This document shows, piece by piece, positions 18,519 through 26,848 of a DNA stretch of 39,403 bases. The notes beneath the pieces were generated by a model. It did no database searches, was not told the origin of the DNA, and saw only the letters and a program-made list of their open reading frames with translations. Within the stretch, counting starts at the first letter, position 1. The number at the start of each line of letters is the position of its first letter. The position numbers and the translations under genes are program-made. Source of the stretch: Pseudofrankia coriaricola (GTDB taxonomy: Bacteria; Actinomycetota; Actinomycetes; Frankiales; Frankiaceae); the NCBI RefSeq assembly GCF_001854805.1, contig NZ_MBLO01000231.1, positions 1 through 39,403 on the forward strand. Direction: 5' to 3'.

Positions 18519-20630
18519 TCATCGGAGGAAGGCTGCGGCGACACCGGCGTCGACGGGGATGTGCAGGCCGGTGGTGTGGGAGAGGTCGCCGGCGGTGAGG
18601 GCGAAGACGGCGTTCGCGACGTGCTCGGGCAGCACCTCCTGCTTGAGCAGGGTGCGCTGCGCGTAGAACGCGCCGAGCTCGGACTCCGGGACGCCGTACA
18701 CGGCGGCGCGCTTCGCGCCCCAGCCGCCGGCGAAGATGCCGGAGCCGCGGACGACGCCGTCGGGGTTGACGCCGTTGACGCGGATGCCGTGCTCGCCGAG
18801 TTCGGCGGCCAGCAGCCGCACCTGGTGGGCCTGGTCCGCCTTGGCCGCGCCGTAGGCGATGTTGTTCGGGCCGGCGAACACGCCGTTCTTGCTGGCGATG
18901 TAGACGATGTCGCCGCCGAGGCCCTGGTCGATCATGATCCGCGCCGCCTCCCGGGCGACCAGGAACGACCCGCGCGCCATGACGTCGTGTTGCAGGTCCC
19001 AGTCGGCGGTGGTCGTCTCCAGCAGCGGCTTGGAGATCGACAGCCCGGCGTTGTTGACGACCAGGTCGACGCCGCCGAACGCGAGCGCCGCGGCGGCGAG
19101 CCCGGCGGCGATCTGCTCCTCGTCGGTGACGTCCGCGGCCACCGCCACGGCCCGGTCGGCGGGCCGCGCCGCGGTGGCGCCGATCTCGGCGGCCACCTTC
19201 TCGGCCGCGGCGCCGTCCCGGTCGGCCACCGCGACGCACGCACCGTCGGCGGCCAGCCGCAGGGCGATCGCCCGGCCGATGCCGGAGCCGCCGCCGGTGA
19301 CGAACGCGACCCGGCCCGCGAGCGGGCGAGGCTTCGGCATCCGGGCGAGCTTGGCCTCCTCCAGTGCCCAGTACTCGATCCGGAACTTCTCCGACTCGTC
19401 GATCGGCGCGTACGTCGAGACGGCCTCCGCGCCGCGCATCACGTTGATCGCGTTGACGTAGAACTCACCGGCGACCCGAGCGGTCTGCTTGTCGGCGCCG
19501 AACGAGAACATGCCGACGCCGGGCACGAGCACGATCGCCGGGTCGGCGCCGCGCATCGGCGGGCTGTCGGGGGTGGCGTGCCGCTCGTAGTAGGCGCGGT
19601 AGTGGTCCCGGTAGGCGGTGTGCAGCGCGCGCAGCCGGTCGGCGACGGCGTCGAGGGGCGCGTCCGGGGGCAGGTCGAGCACCAGTGGGCGGACCTTCGT
19701 GCGCAGGAAGTGGTCCGGGCAGGAGGTGCCGAGGGCGGCGAGCCGCGGGTGTTCGGCGTGCGCGAGGAAGTCGAGCACGGCGTCGGCGTCGGTGAAGTGC
19801 CCGACCATCCGCCGGTCCGTGGACGCGAGCCCCCGGATGACCGGGGCTAGGGCGGCGGCCCTGGCTCGCCGCTCGGCCGGCGGGAGCGCGCCGAAGCCGG
19901 CGACCGGCGGGCCGAACGGCTCGGCCTTGCCGTGCTCGGCGAGGAACCGCGCCGCCGTCTGGATGATCTCGAGCGCGTTCGCCTCGCACTGGGCCGACGT
20001 GGCGCCCCAGGCGGTGATGCCGTGCCCGCCGAGGATCACGCCGATGGCGTTCGGGTGCTCGCGGGCGACGGCGGCGATGCCGAGGCCGAGCTGGAAGCCG
20101 GGACGCCGCCACGGCACCCACACGACGCGATCGCCGAAGCACTCGGCGGTCAGCCGCTCGCCGTCGGCCGCGGTGGCGAGCGCGATCCCGGCGTCCGGGT
20201 GCAGGTGGTCGACGTGGGCGGCCTCGACCAGGCCGTGCATGGCGGTGTCGATCGACGGGGCGGCGCCGCCGCGGCCGTGCAGGCAGTAGTCGAACGCGGC
20301 GACCATCTCGTCCTCGCGGTCCTCGCCCGGGTAGGCGTCGACGAGCGCGCGCAGCCGGTCCAGGCGCAGGACGGCGAGGCCGGCGGCCTTCAGGGTGCCG
20401 AGGTCGCCGCCGGAGCCCTTCACCCACAGCAGCTCGACCGGGCCGCCGGTGACCGGGTCGGTCTCGGTGCCCTTCGCCGACGTGTTGCCGCCGGCGTAGT
20501 TGGTGTTGCGGGGGTCCGCCCCCAGCCGGTTCGACCGGCCGAGCAGCTCGCCGACCACCGTCGTAGCGTCCGTCCCGGCGGCGCGGCCGGTCCCGCTTGC
20601 CGCGGCCGGTCGCGCTGGCTGCTCGTTCAT
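18519..20630 (-). CDS. rhaEW: bifunctional rhamnulose-1-phosphate aldolase / SDR dehydrogenase (RhaEW type)
   Basis: A 703-residue fusion. The class II aldolase domain (about residues 20-425) has zinc-ligand motifs HVDHLHPD (His about 142 and 144) and LGGHG (about 200-204), and would cleave L-rhamnulose 1-phosphate to dihydroxyacetone phosphate and L-lactaldehyde. The short-chain dehydrogenase domain (about 435-703) has the nucleotide motif TGGGSGIG (445-452), NNAG (527-530) and a Ser581-Tyr594-Lys598 catalytic set in YGAAK. In related fusions this domain oxidises lactaldehyde to L-lactate. The fusion channels the product toward the LutABC genes downstream. The ATG has a weak GGGAC site upstream. 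Confidence 0.94.
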   Translation of the reverse strand: MNEQPARPAAASGTGRAAGTDATTVVGELLGRSNRLGADPRNTNYAGGNTSAKGTETDPVTGGPVELLWVKGSGGDLGTLKAAGLAVLRLDRLRALVDAYPGEDREDEMVAAFDYCLHGRGGAAPSIDTAMHGLVEAAHVDHLHPDAGIALATAADGERLTAECFGDRVVWVPWRRPGFQLGLGIAAVAREHPNAIGVILGGHGITAWGATSAQCEANALEIIQTAARFLAEHGKAEPFGPPVAGFGALPPAERRARAAALAPVIRGLASTDRRMVGHFTDADAVLDFLAHAEHPRLAALGTSCPDHFLRTKVRPLVLDLPPDAPLDAVADRLRALHTAYRDHYRAYYERHATPDSPPMRGADPAIVLVPGVGMFSFGADKQTARVAGEFYVNAINVMRGAEAVSTYAPIDESEKFRIEYWALEEAKLARMPKPRPLAGRVAFVTGGGSGIGRAIALRLAADGACVAVADRDGAAAEKVAAEIGATAARPADRAVAVAADVTDEEQIAAGLAAAALAFGGVDLVVNNAGLSISKPLLETTTADWDLQHDVMARGSFLVAREAARIMIDQGLGGDIVYIASKNGVFAGPNNIAYGAAKADQAHQVRLLAAELGEHGIRVNGVNPDGVVRGSGIFAGGWGAKRAAVYGVPESELGAFYAQRTLLKQEVLPEHVANAVFALTAGDLSHTTGLHIPVDAGVAAAFLR

Positions 20631-20679
20631 CGTGTCCCAAGTCCCTTCGTGTTCTGGTGGGTCCGGTTCTGGCGGGCCT

Positions 20680-20715
20680 GGCTCCCGCGCTTCGGGCGGC
20701 TCCCGCGCTTCGGGC
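20680..20715. repeat. 18-bp tandem duplication
   Basis: GGCTCCCGCGCTTCGGGC occurs twice in direct tandem in the 88-bp gap between the isomerase-like gene and rhaEW. It probably arose by slippage. Confidence 0.7.
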
Positions 20716-20718
20716 GGG

Positions 20719-22266
20719 TCACGCGCCGCCGCCGCCGGGGCCGACGACGACGAGCTCGATGCCGAGCAGGTCGGCGACGGCGGCGAGGTCGGCGGCGCGG
20801 TGGCCCGTGCCGAGTGCCCAGTGGTGGTCGACGCCGGTGGCCGACCAGGCGTCGACCCACTCGCCGGGGTCGCGCCCGAAGTCGACCCGCGACGTCGTGT
20901 TGCCGATCCGCAGCAGCGGCCCGTCGACGACCGTGCCCTCGGCCGCGATGAACCGGAACGTGCCGTCGCGCAACTGGCCGAGACCGAAGGCGGTCACCGG
21001 GCCGTGGGCGACGTCGAACTCGACGGACACGCCCCAGCCGCGCTTGCCGTGGTAGGTCCCGAGCCCGCGCAGCAGCGGCCGGCGGGCGCTGATCGCCAGG
21101 TGCGCCGGGCCGTCGTGGCCCATCTCGACGACGCCGTCGCGGAAGTTCAGCGCCTGGATCTCGGTGAACGAGCCGCCGGCGCCGAGCCGGTCGAACATCA
21201 GCATGGCGAGGCTGGCGCGCAGCTCGTACTCGCCGCAGACGGGGATGCCGCGCGCGGTGAGCAGCGACGCGCCGAGGATCAGCCCGGCGCCGACCCGCTC
21301 GTGCTGCTCGCCGTCGAGGCCCCGGTGGTAGTAGGCGAGCGAGTCGAGCGCGAAGTCGTCGACCAGCCGGTCGAGCGCGACGGAGACCCGGGCGCCCCAG
21401 CGCAGGTCCCCGCCCGCGACCGACTCGTCGAGGGTGAACACCTCGCGGGCGAGCGCGAGCCGGGCGTCGGTCTCGGCGTCGGTCACCTTCTCGACGCGGA
21501 CTCGCAGGTCGTCGACCTCCAGGATCTCGACGTGCCCGCCGAGCTGGGCGGAGACGAGCGTCGGGTCGGTGGCGACGTCCATCATCCCGGGGTAGAGGTG
21601 GCCGAGCAGGCCGTGCCGGCCCGTGCGCAGCGCGGCCCGCACCCCGGCGGCGCGTACCCAGCGCTCGATTCGGCGCCACGCCCGCTCGTCGGCGAGGTAG
21701 CCCGAGACGGACCGGAACTCGACGCCGCAGCGGCGGAACGCGTTCGCCATCTCGGGCAGGGGGCAGGCGCCGCAGTAGGCCAGCCAGTCGCCGGTGTCGA
21801 AGGTGTCGTGGTCCATCGCCTCGGTCGGCTGCAGGTTGAGCAGGAGGACCGGGGCCCCGGCGCGCTGCGCGATCGGGACCAGCATGCTCGCGGTCATGTA
21901 GGTGGTGAGGAAGCCGACGATCAGATCGCAGTCCGCGGCCCGCAGCCGGTCGGCGGCGCGTGCGCCCTCCTGCGCGTCCGAGATGAAGCCGACGTCGACG
22001 ACCTCGCAGTCGAGCGCGGACAGCCGGGCCGAGACCTCGCGCGCCGACTGCTGGAGCCTGGGCAGCAGCGCCGGGAACTGCGGCCAGTAGGCGCCGAGCC
22101 CGCCGGCCACGAGGCCCACCCTGGTCGGGCGGGGCGTGACCCGCGCCAGCCCGGCGGCGAGGCCGGACACGCCTGGCGCCATCGGCGTGCCCGGCGCCGC
22201 CGGCGTCGGCGCGTTGGTCGTCGCCGCGCTCGTGGTCGTGGCCGTGGTTGTGGTCGTGGATGTCAT
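20719..22266 (-). CDS. L-fucose/L-arabinose isomerase-family protein
   Basis: A 515-residue protein of the L-fucose isomerase-related family (COG2407 type). Recognisable segments are RVGLVAGGLGAYWPQFPAL, DCDLIVGFLTTYMTASMLV, PVLLLNLQPTEAMD, IPVCGEYELRASLAMLMFDR and a C-terminal GVDHHWALGTGH. Such proteins interconvert aldoses and ketoses with a divalent metal. It sits between rhaI and rhaEW, so it may act on L-rhamnose, L-fucose or another deoxy- or pentose sugar as a second isomerase. The exact substrate is inference. The ATG at 22266 has AGGAGG nine bases upstream. The first 30 residues are Thr/Ala-rich low complexity. Confidence 0.85.
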   Translation of the reverse strand: MTSTTTTTATTTSAATTNAPTPAAPGTPMAPGVSGLAAGLARVTPRPTRVGLVAGGLGAYWPQFPALLPRLQQSAREVSARLSALDCEVVDVGFISDAQEGARAADRLRAADCDLIVGFLTTYMTASMLVPIAQRAGAPVLLLNLQPTEAMDHDTFDTGDWLAYCGACPLPEMANAFRRCGVEFRSVSGYLADERAWRRIERWVRAAGVRAALRTGRHGLLGHLYPGMMDVATDPTLVSAQLGGHVEILEVDDLRVRVEKVTDAETDARLALAREVFTLDESVAGGDLRWGARVSVALDRLVDDFALDSLAYYHRGLDGEQHERVGAGLILGASLLTARGIPVCGEYELRASLAMLMFDRLGAGGSFTEIQALNFRDGVVEMGHDGPAHLAISARRPLLRGLGTYHGKRGWGVSVEFDVAHGPVTAFGLGQLRDGTFRFIAAEGTVVDGPLLRIGNTTSRVDFGRDPGEWVDAWSATGVDHHWALGTGHRAADLAAVADLLGIELVVVGPGGGGA

Positions 22267-22362
22267 GGTCGGGTTCCTCCTTCCGGGGCGGCCGGGCGGG
22301 CGCCGGTCAGGGTGTCTGCTTCGCTCCGTCGCCCGCGCGCTCCGGCCCCGTACTCCGGGGTT

Positions 22363-22402
22363 CCTGCCGGATCGGCGGAGCTTGCGTAGCCGATCTGGCA
22401 GG
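22363..22402 (-). terminator. hairpin directly after rhaI
   Basis: 14-nt arms (CCTGCCGGATCGGC and its partner) pair with one mismatch around a 12-nt loop, starting 7 nt after the rhaI stop. It is probably a partial terminator or an RNA-processing/stability hairpin inside the operon, because the next gene follows in the same direction. Confidence 0.6.
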
Positions 22403-22408
22403 TCCGGC

Positions 22409-23578
22409 TCAGGCGCCCCAGCCTGCCTGCTGGCCGCCCGCGCGCTCGGCGACGATCCGCTCGGCGTAGCCGGAGCGGCGGTAGGCGGCGGTCGGGTCGG
22501 GGTCGAGGCCCGCGTCGGCGCGCAGCTCGGCGAGCAGCGGGCGGACGTCGGTGTTGTAGGCGTCCATGAGGATGGCGTTCGAGCCGAGGACGTCACCGGC
22601 GTGCTGGGCGGCGCGCAACGCGTCCCGGTCGACGAGCAGCGCCTTGGCGGTCGCTTCCTGGACGTTCATCACCGAGCGGAGCACCGCGGGGATCTTCGGC
22701 TCGATGTTGTGGCACTGGTCGAGCATGAACGCGATGCCGCCCGCGAGGGCGTCGGCGCGGACGATCTCGTACATGATGCGGAACAGCTGGAACGGATCTG
22801 CGGAGCCGACCATCAGGTCGTCGTCGGCGTAGAACCGCGAGTTGAAGTCGAACGCGCCGAGCCGGCCAGCGCGCAGCAGGAACGCGACGATGAACTCGAT
22901 GTTGGTACCCGGCGCGTGGTGGCCCGTGTCGATGCAGACGGCCGCCTTCGGCCCGAGCTCGACGCAGTGCGCGTAGGAGGTGCCCCAGTCGGGGACGTCG
23001 GTGGCGTAGAACGCGGGCTCGAAGAGTTTGTACTCGAGCAGCATCCGCTGCCCCTCGCCGAGCCGGTCGTAGACCTCGCGCAGCGCCTCTGCGAGCCGGT
23101 CCTGCCGGTCGCGCAGGTCGTCCTGGCCGGGGTAGTTCAGGCCGTCCGAGAACCACAGCTTCAGGTCGGTCGAGCCGGTGGCGTCCATGATGTCGACGCA
23201 TTCCAGCAGGTGCTTGACCGCCTTGTGGCGGATGCGCGGCTCCGGGTTGGTGACGCTGCCCAACATGAAGTCGGGGTCCTGGAAGACGTTGGAGTTGATG
23301 GCGCCGATCCGGACGCCCTGGTCGCGGGCGTAGGCCGCGAGCCCGTCGTAGTCGTCGACCCGGTCCCAGGGGATGTGCAGGGCGACGCTCGGCGCGGTCC
23401 CGGTGTACCGGTGTACCTGCGCGGCGTCCGAGATCTTCTCGAACGGGGTCCTGGGCACGCCCTGCTGCGGGAACACCTTGAACCTGGTCCCGGAGTTGCC
23501 ATAGGCCCATGACGGGGTCTCGATCTGCAGCGAACGCAGGCCTGTCTTCACAACATCCGTCGGGTTCGCCATCGTCAT
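22409..23578 (-). CDS. rhaI: L-rhamnose isomerase
   Basis: A 389-residue (beta/alpha)8 xylose-isomerase-like enzyme of the RhaI class, catalysing L-rhamnose to L-rhamnulose with a divalent metal. Landmarks are IETPSWAYGNSGTRFKVF at the N-terminus, HIPWDRVDDYDGLAAYA, LLEYKLFEPAFYATDV, VCIDTGHHAPGTNIEF and DFNSRFYADDDLMVGSADP; these hold the metal-binding Glu/Asp/His residues. Size fits the family. AAGGAG precedes the start; the ATG at 23578 is four bases from it and the ATG at 23569 is an alternative. It lies between the mutarotase gene and the second isomerase-like gene. Confidence 0.95.
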   Translation of the reverse strand: MTMANPTDVVKTGLRSLQIETPSWAYGNSGTRFKVFPQQGVPRTPFEKISDAAQVHRYTGTAPSVALHIPWDRVDDYDGLAAYARDQGVRIGAINSNVFQDPDFMLGSVTNPEPRIRHKAVKHLLECVDIMDATGSTDLKLWFSDGLNYPGQDDLRDRQDRLAEALREVYDRLGEGQRMLLEYKLFEPAFYATDVPDWGTSYAHCVELGPKAAVCIDTGHHAPGTNIEFIVAFLLRAGRLGAFDFNSRFYADDDLMVGSADPFQLFRIMYEIVRADALAGGIAFMLDQCHNIEPKIPAVLRSVMNVQEATAKALLVDRDALRAAQHAGDVLGSNAILMDAYNTDVRPLLAELRADAGLDPDPTAAYRRSGYAERIVAERAGGQQAGWGA

Positions 23579-23767
23579 CACGCTCCTTGGGTCCGGCGCC
23601 GTCGGGGCGCCGGGGGCGGCGTCGCGGACGTCGGTGGGTAGACGACTGGGACCGGGCCGAGCCGAGGCCAGCTGGGACCGGACCGCGGCAAGCCGCCGCG
23701 GGTCCGGCGGGCTCGGCGCCCGCCGGCCGGCCCGCTCGGGTCGCGCTGGCGCGGTCGGGTCGTCTCG

Positions 23768-23785
23768 TCTGTCCGGCCGGACAGA
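23768..23785 (-). terminator. hairpin directly after rhaM
   Basis: TCTGTCCGGCCGGACAGA, a perfect 18-bp palindrome 15 nt downstream of the rhaM stop. It may trim or protect the upstream transporter-rhaM mRNA segment. Confidence 0.45.
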
Positions 23786-23800
23786 AAGGATGGGGAGGGG

Positions 23801-24121
23801 TCAGTCCAGGTGGAAGACTTCGGTGAGCGGTTGCATGGCCTCGTCGGGGCCGCGGCCGTCGATGCCGGTGAAGAAATCGGTCATCTCCTTCTGCCAGCGT
23901 GTGTTCACCTCGGTCGCGGCCATCGCCGCCTGTGCGGCGGCCAGGTCCGGCGACTCGACGTACCCGATGAGCAGGCCGTCGTCGCGCAGGAAGAGCGAGT
24001 AGTTGTGCCACCCCGCGGCCCGCAGCGCGTCGAGCATCTCCGGCCAGACGGCGCGGTGGCGCTCGGCGTACTCGACCAGGCGGTCCGGCCGAACCCGCAG
24101 GGTGAAGCAGTACCGCCGCAC
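23801..24121 (-). CDS. rhaM: L-rhamnose mutarotase
   Basis: A 106-residue protein of the RhaM/RhaU family, which interconverts the alpha and beta anomers of L-rhamnose so that the isomerase receives its preferred form. The family signature is clear: RYCFTLRVRPDRLVEYAERH, then VWPEMLDALRAAGWHNYSLF (the last part holding active-site residues), GYVESPD and RWQKEM. Length is typical (about 104). The GTG start follows GGAGGGAG. It lies between the binding-protein gene and rhaI, with about 220 bp of non-coding, GC-repetitive sequence on each side. Confidence 0.95.
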   Translation of the reverse strand: MRRYCFTLRVRPDRLVEYAERHRAVWPEMLDALRAAGWHNYSLFLRDDGLLIGYVESPDLAAAQAAMAATEVNTRWQKEMTDFFTGIDGRGPDEAMQPLTEVFHLD

Positions 24122-24344
24122 GGCGATCTTCTCCCTCCGATGTCCCGTTCAGGCTGGTTCGCGCCCCGGTTACTCCGGTGGCGCCGGTTGCCGTGTCGCC
24201 CGGTCCCGCCCGTCGCGCCGGGTACGCCCGCCGCGACGGTCCCGGCCCTCGCGACGGACGCGCCCGACGCGACGGACACGCCGCCGCGAGGCCGGCCCGC
24301 CGGCCGCCCGGGCAGGGCGACCGGCGCGCCAGACGCGCTCAGAA

Positions 24345-25427
24345 TCAGAAGTCGAACTTGTCGATGTTGTCGGCGCTGAAGACCGTCGGCGGGCCGAGGA
24401 CGATCTCGCCGTCCTTGCCGATCGTGTACTTGCCGAGCTTGCCGGCGGTGAACGTCTCGCCCTCGGCGCCCGTGATCTGGCCGGAGGCCAGCGCGACGCC
24501 GGCGTAGGCCGCCAGGTAGCCGATGTCGGCCGGGTTCCACAGCGCGAACTGCTTGACGGTGCCGTCCTTGACGTACTCGCGCATCTGGTTCGGGGTGCCG
24601 AGGCCGGTGACGACGACCTTGCCCTTGTAACTGGAGCTGCTCACGTACCGGGCGGTCGCCGCGATGCCGACCGTGGTCGGTGAGACGATCGCCTTCAGGT
24701 TCGGGTACGACTGCAGCAGGCCCTGCGCCTGCTGGAACGACGTCTGGTCGTCGTCGTTGCCGTAGGCGATCTTCACCAGCTTCAGACCGCTGTACTCCGG
24801 CTTGGCCAGCTCGGTCTTCATGACGTCGATCCAGGCGTTCTGGTTCGTCGCGTTCGGGGTGGCCGACAGGATCGCGATGTCACCCTGGCCGCCGACCAGG
24901 TCGCTGGTCATCTTCACCAGGCCCTCGCCGATGCCCTGCGTGGTCGCCTGGTTGATGAACACGTCGCGGCAGTCCTTCGCCGCGTCCGAATCGAAGGCGA
25001 CGATCTTGATGCCGGCGGCGGACGCCTGCTTCAGCGACGGGCAGACGGCGTTCGGGTCGTTCGCCGCGATGCCGATGACGTCCTGCTGCTGCTGGATCAG
25101 CGTGTTGATGTAGCTGACCTGCGACGACGCGGACGCGTCGTTCGGCCCGACCAGCTTGTACTCGCCCTTGAGGTCGCCGAGCGCAGCCTTGCCGCCGCTG
25201 ACCTCGATGTCGCTGTAGGGGTTGTTGAGCTGCTTCGGCAGGAACGCCATCTTCACGCCGGTCTTCAGCGTCGCGTTCGGGTTGGCGCTCGCCGCGGCAC
25301 CGCCCGACGTGGCGCCGCTGGAGGTGGCGTCGTCCTTCGACGTGCCGCCGCAGGCCGCGAGGCCGACCGTCAGCGCGACTAACGCCGCGGCGGGTAGGAG
25401 GAGTTTTCTGGACCGGCGTGGCTGCAT
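24345..25427 (-). CDS. rhaS: sugar ABC transporter substrate-binding lipoprotein (rhamnose)
   Basis: A 360-residue periplasmic-binding-like lipoprotein (type 1 fold, CUT2 family). The signal peptide has the lipobox LAAC with lipidated Cys at about residue 26, then a Ser/Gly/Ala linker. Core segments are AFLPKQLNNPYSDIEVSGGK, QQDVIGIAANDPNAV, VAFDSDAAKDCRDVFINQA and AIVSPTTVGIAATARYV, characteristic of rhamnose-type RhaS proteins. It would sit on the outer face of the membrane and deliver rhamnose to the permeases. The ATG at 25427 was chosen because the signal peptide begins there. A 266-bp gap with an inverted repeat lies upstream, so it may have an extra promoter. Confidence 0.92.
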   Translation of the reverse strand: MQPRRSRKLLLPAAALVALTVGLAACGGTSKDDATSSGATSGGAAASANPNATLKTGVKMAFLPKQLNNPYSDIEVSGGKAALGDLKGEYKLVGPNDASASSQVSYINTLIQQQQDVIGIAANDPNAVCPSLKQASAAGIKIVAFDSDAAKDCRDVFINQATTQGIGEGLVKMTSDLVGGQGDIAILSATPNATNQNAWIDVMKTELAKPEYSGLKLVKIAYGNDDDQTSFQQAQGLLQSYPNLKAIVSPTTVGIAATARYVSSSSYKGKVVVTGLGTPNQMREYVKDGTVKQFALWNPADIGYLAAYAGVALASGQITGAEGETFTAGKLGKYTIGKDGEIVLGPPTVFSADNIDKFDF

Positions 25428-25564
25428 GGCTGGGGGAGTCCCTTCGGAGTGGCCGCTGGCCGCCAGACGGTCGGCGTGACCGTGACCGCTGGCGGGCGGT
25501 AAGGCGGTAAGGCGGTGGAGCGGTGGAGGCGGATGGGTCGCCACGGGTTCGCCGACCTCCCTTC

Positions 25565-25603
25565 TGATCACATCCAGTAGCAAACGACTACCTAGTGTGA
25601 TCA
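25565..25603 (-). promoter_or_regulatory. inverted repeat upstream of rhaS (candidate internal promoter/operator)
   Basis: TGATCACA and TGTGATCA lie 23 nt apart, with an inner GTAG/CTAC pair. The AT-rich stretch is unusual for the region and is about 140 bp before the rhaS start, in the longest gap of the transporter genes. It could be an operator or promoter that boosts binding-protein expression. Confidence 0.45.
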
Positions 25604-25693
25604 ACGATGGGCGGGTCGAACGGAGCCTGTGGGCGGTGCCCGGTGGACGTGGGGTGGGCGGTCGGTGGCGGGGTGGTCGGCGTGACCCGGCGG

Positions 25694-26848
25694 TCAGGAA
25701 CCGGGCAAGGGTGGAGAGAGGGGCGTTGGCCTGCGGTGTCGGGCGCGGGAGACCGCGGCCCTGGTCCGGCGGATGAGGTTCGGGACGAGTACCGACACGA
25801 CGAGCAGCGCGCCGGTGACGACGTTCAGGGACTCGTTCGAGACGTCCGACAGGCGCATGGCGTTCTGCAGTGCGGCCAGCAGCACGACCCCGCCGAGCAC
25901 CCCGGGCAGGGTGCCGCGGCCGCCGAAGATCGAGACCCCGCCGAGCAGGACGGCGGCGACGACCGCGAGCTCCAGACCGGAGCCGTTGTCGGCGCGGGCA
26001 CTGGAGTAGCGCAGCGTCCACAGCACCCCGGCGAGCCCCGCGACCGCGCCGGTCACGACGTAGAGCCAGAACTTCAGCCGGCCGACGCGGATCCCGGCGA
26101 ACCGGGCCGCCTGCTCGCTGGCCCCGGCGGCGAACGCCCAGCGGCCCACCGGCGTCGCGTGCAGCACGACGGCGAACACCACCGCCAGCGCGGCCAGCGG
26201 GATCAGGACGTTCGGCACCGCGGAGCCGCCGACGGTGCCTGTGACCCAGTTCGTGTACTGGGCTGGGAAGTCGGCGACGGCGGTGTCGCCGAGGACGACG
26301 AGCGCCAGCCCGCGGAAGAGCGCCAGCGTGCCGATCGTCACGGCCAGTGACGGCAGCCGAAACACCGTCACGAACAGGCCGTTCACCGCGCCCAGGACCG
26401 CCCCGAGCACGATGCACAGCGGGATGATCGTTTCGATGGTCATCCCGTGGTTCCACAGGCTGCCCATCACCGCGCTGGACAGGCCCAGCGTGCTGGCCAC
26501 CGACAGGTCGATCTCGCCGGTCACGATCACGAACGTCATCGGCAGCGCGATCAGCGCGATCGGCAGCAGGTCGAGGACCAGGAACGTGAAGTTGCGCGAT
26601 GTCCCGAAGTTCTCGACCGACGCGGAGGCGACGACGATGACGAGCACCGCGAGCACCACGACGCCAAGGTCCCAGCTCGCCAGCCGGCCCAGCTGTGCTC
26701 CCGGGCCTTGCCGCGCTCCCCGGCCCGCGGCCGGCGGCCCGGCGCGGCCGCCACCCGCGGGCGGCGCGGCGTCGGCGAGGCTGTCGGCGGTAGCAGCGGC
26801 AGCGGTGGCGGTGGCGGTGGCGGCCGGCCGGTCGCTGTCAGCGGACAT
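25694..26848 (-). CDS. rhaQ: sugar ABC transporter permease (CUT2)
   Basis: A 384-residue inner-membrane permease of the BPD_transp_2 (ribose/rhamnose) family. About 8-10 hydrophobic segments begin at VVVLAVLVIVVASA. Typical motifs are FVIVTGEIDLSVAS, SLAVTIGTLALFRGLAL and VAAVLLGGVSIFGGRGTLPG. The first 55 residues are Ala/Gly/Pro-rich and cytoplasmic. Its start overlaps the 3' end of the preceding permease by 11 bp, so the two are probably translated together as the heterodimeric channel. The symbol rhaQ versus rhaP is arbitrary. Confidence 0.92.
   Translation of the reverse strand: MSADSDRPAATATATAAAATADSLADAAPPAGGGRAGPPAAGRGARQGPGAQLGRLASWDLGVVVLAVLVIVVASASVENFGTSRNFTFLVLDLLPIALIALPMTFVIVTGEIDLSVASTLGLSSAVMGSLWNHGMTIETIIPLCIVLGAVLGAVNGLFVTVFRLPSLAVTIGTLALFRGLALVVLGDTAVADFPAQYTNWVTGTVGGSAVPNVLIPLAALAVVFAVVLHATPVGRWAFAAGASEQAARFAGIRVGRLKFWLYVVTGAVAGLAGVLWTLRYSSARADNGSGLELAVVAAVLLGGVSIFGGRGTLPGVLGGVVLLAALQNAMRLSDVSNESLNVVTGALLVVSVLVPNLIRRTRAAVSRARHRRPTPLSPPLPGS

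Noticed and set aside
16817-18544. An upstream extension of rhaB
   Set aside because: The sequence before the ATG at 18331 encodes only Arg/Pro repeats from a GC-repetitive spacer. The kinase fold begins at once after the chosen ATG.
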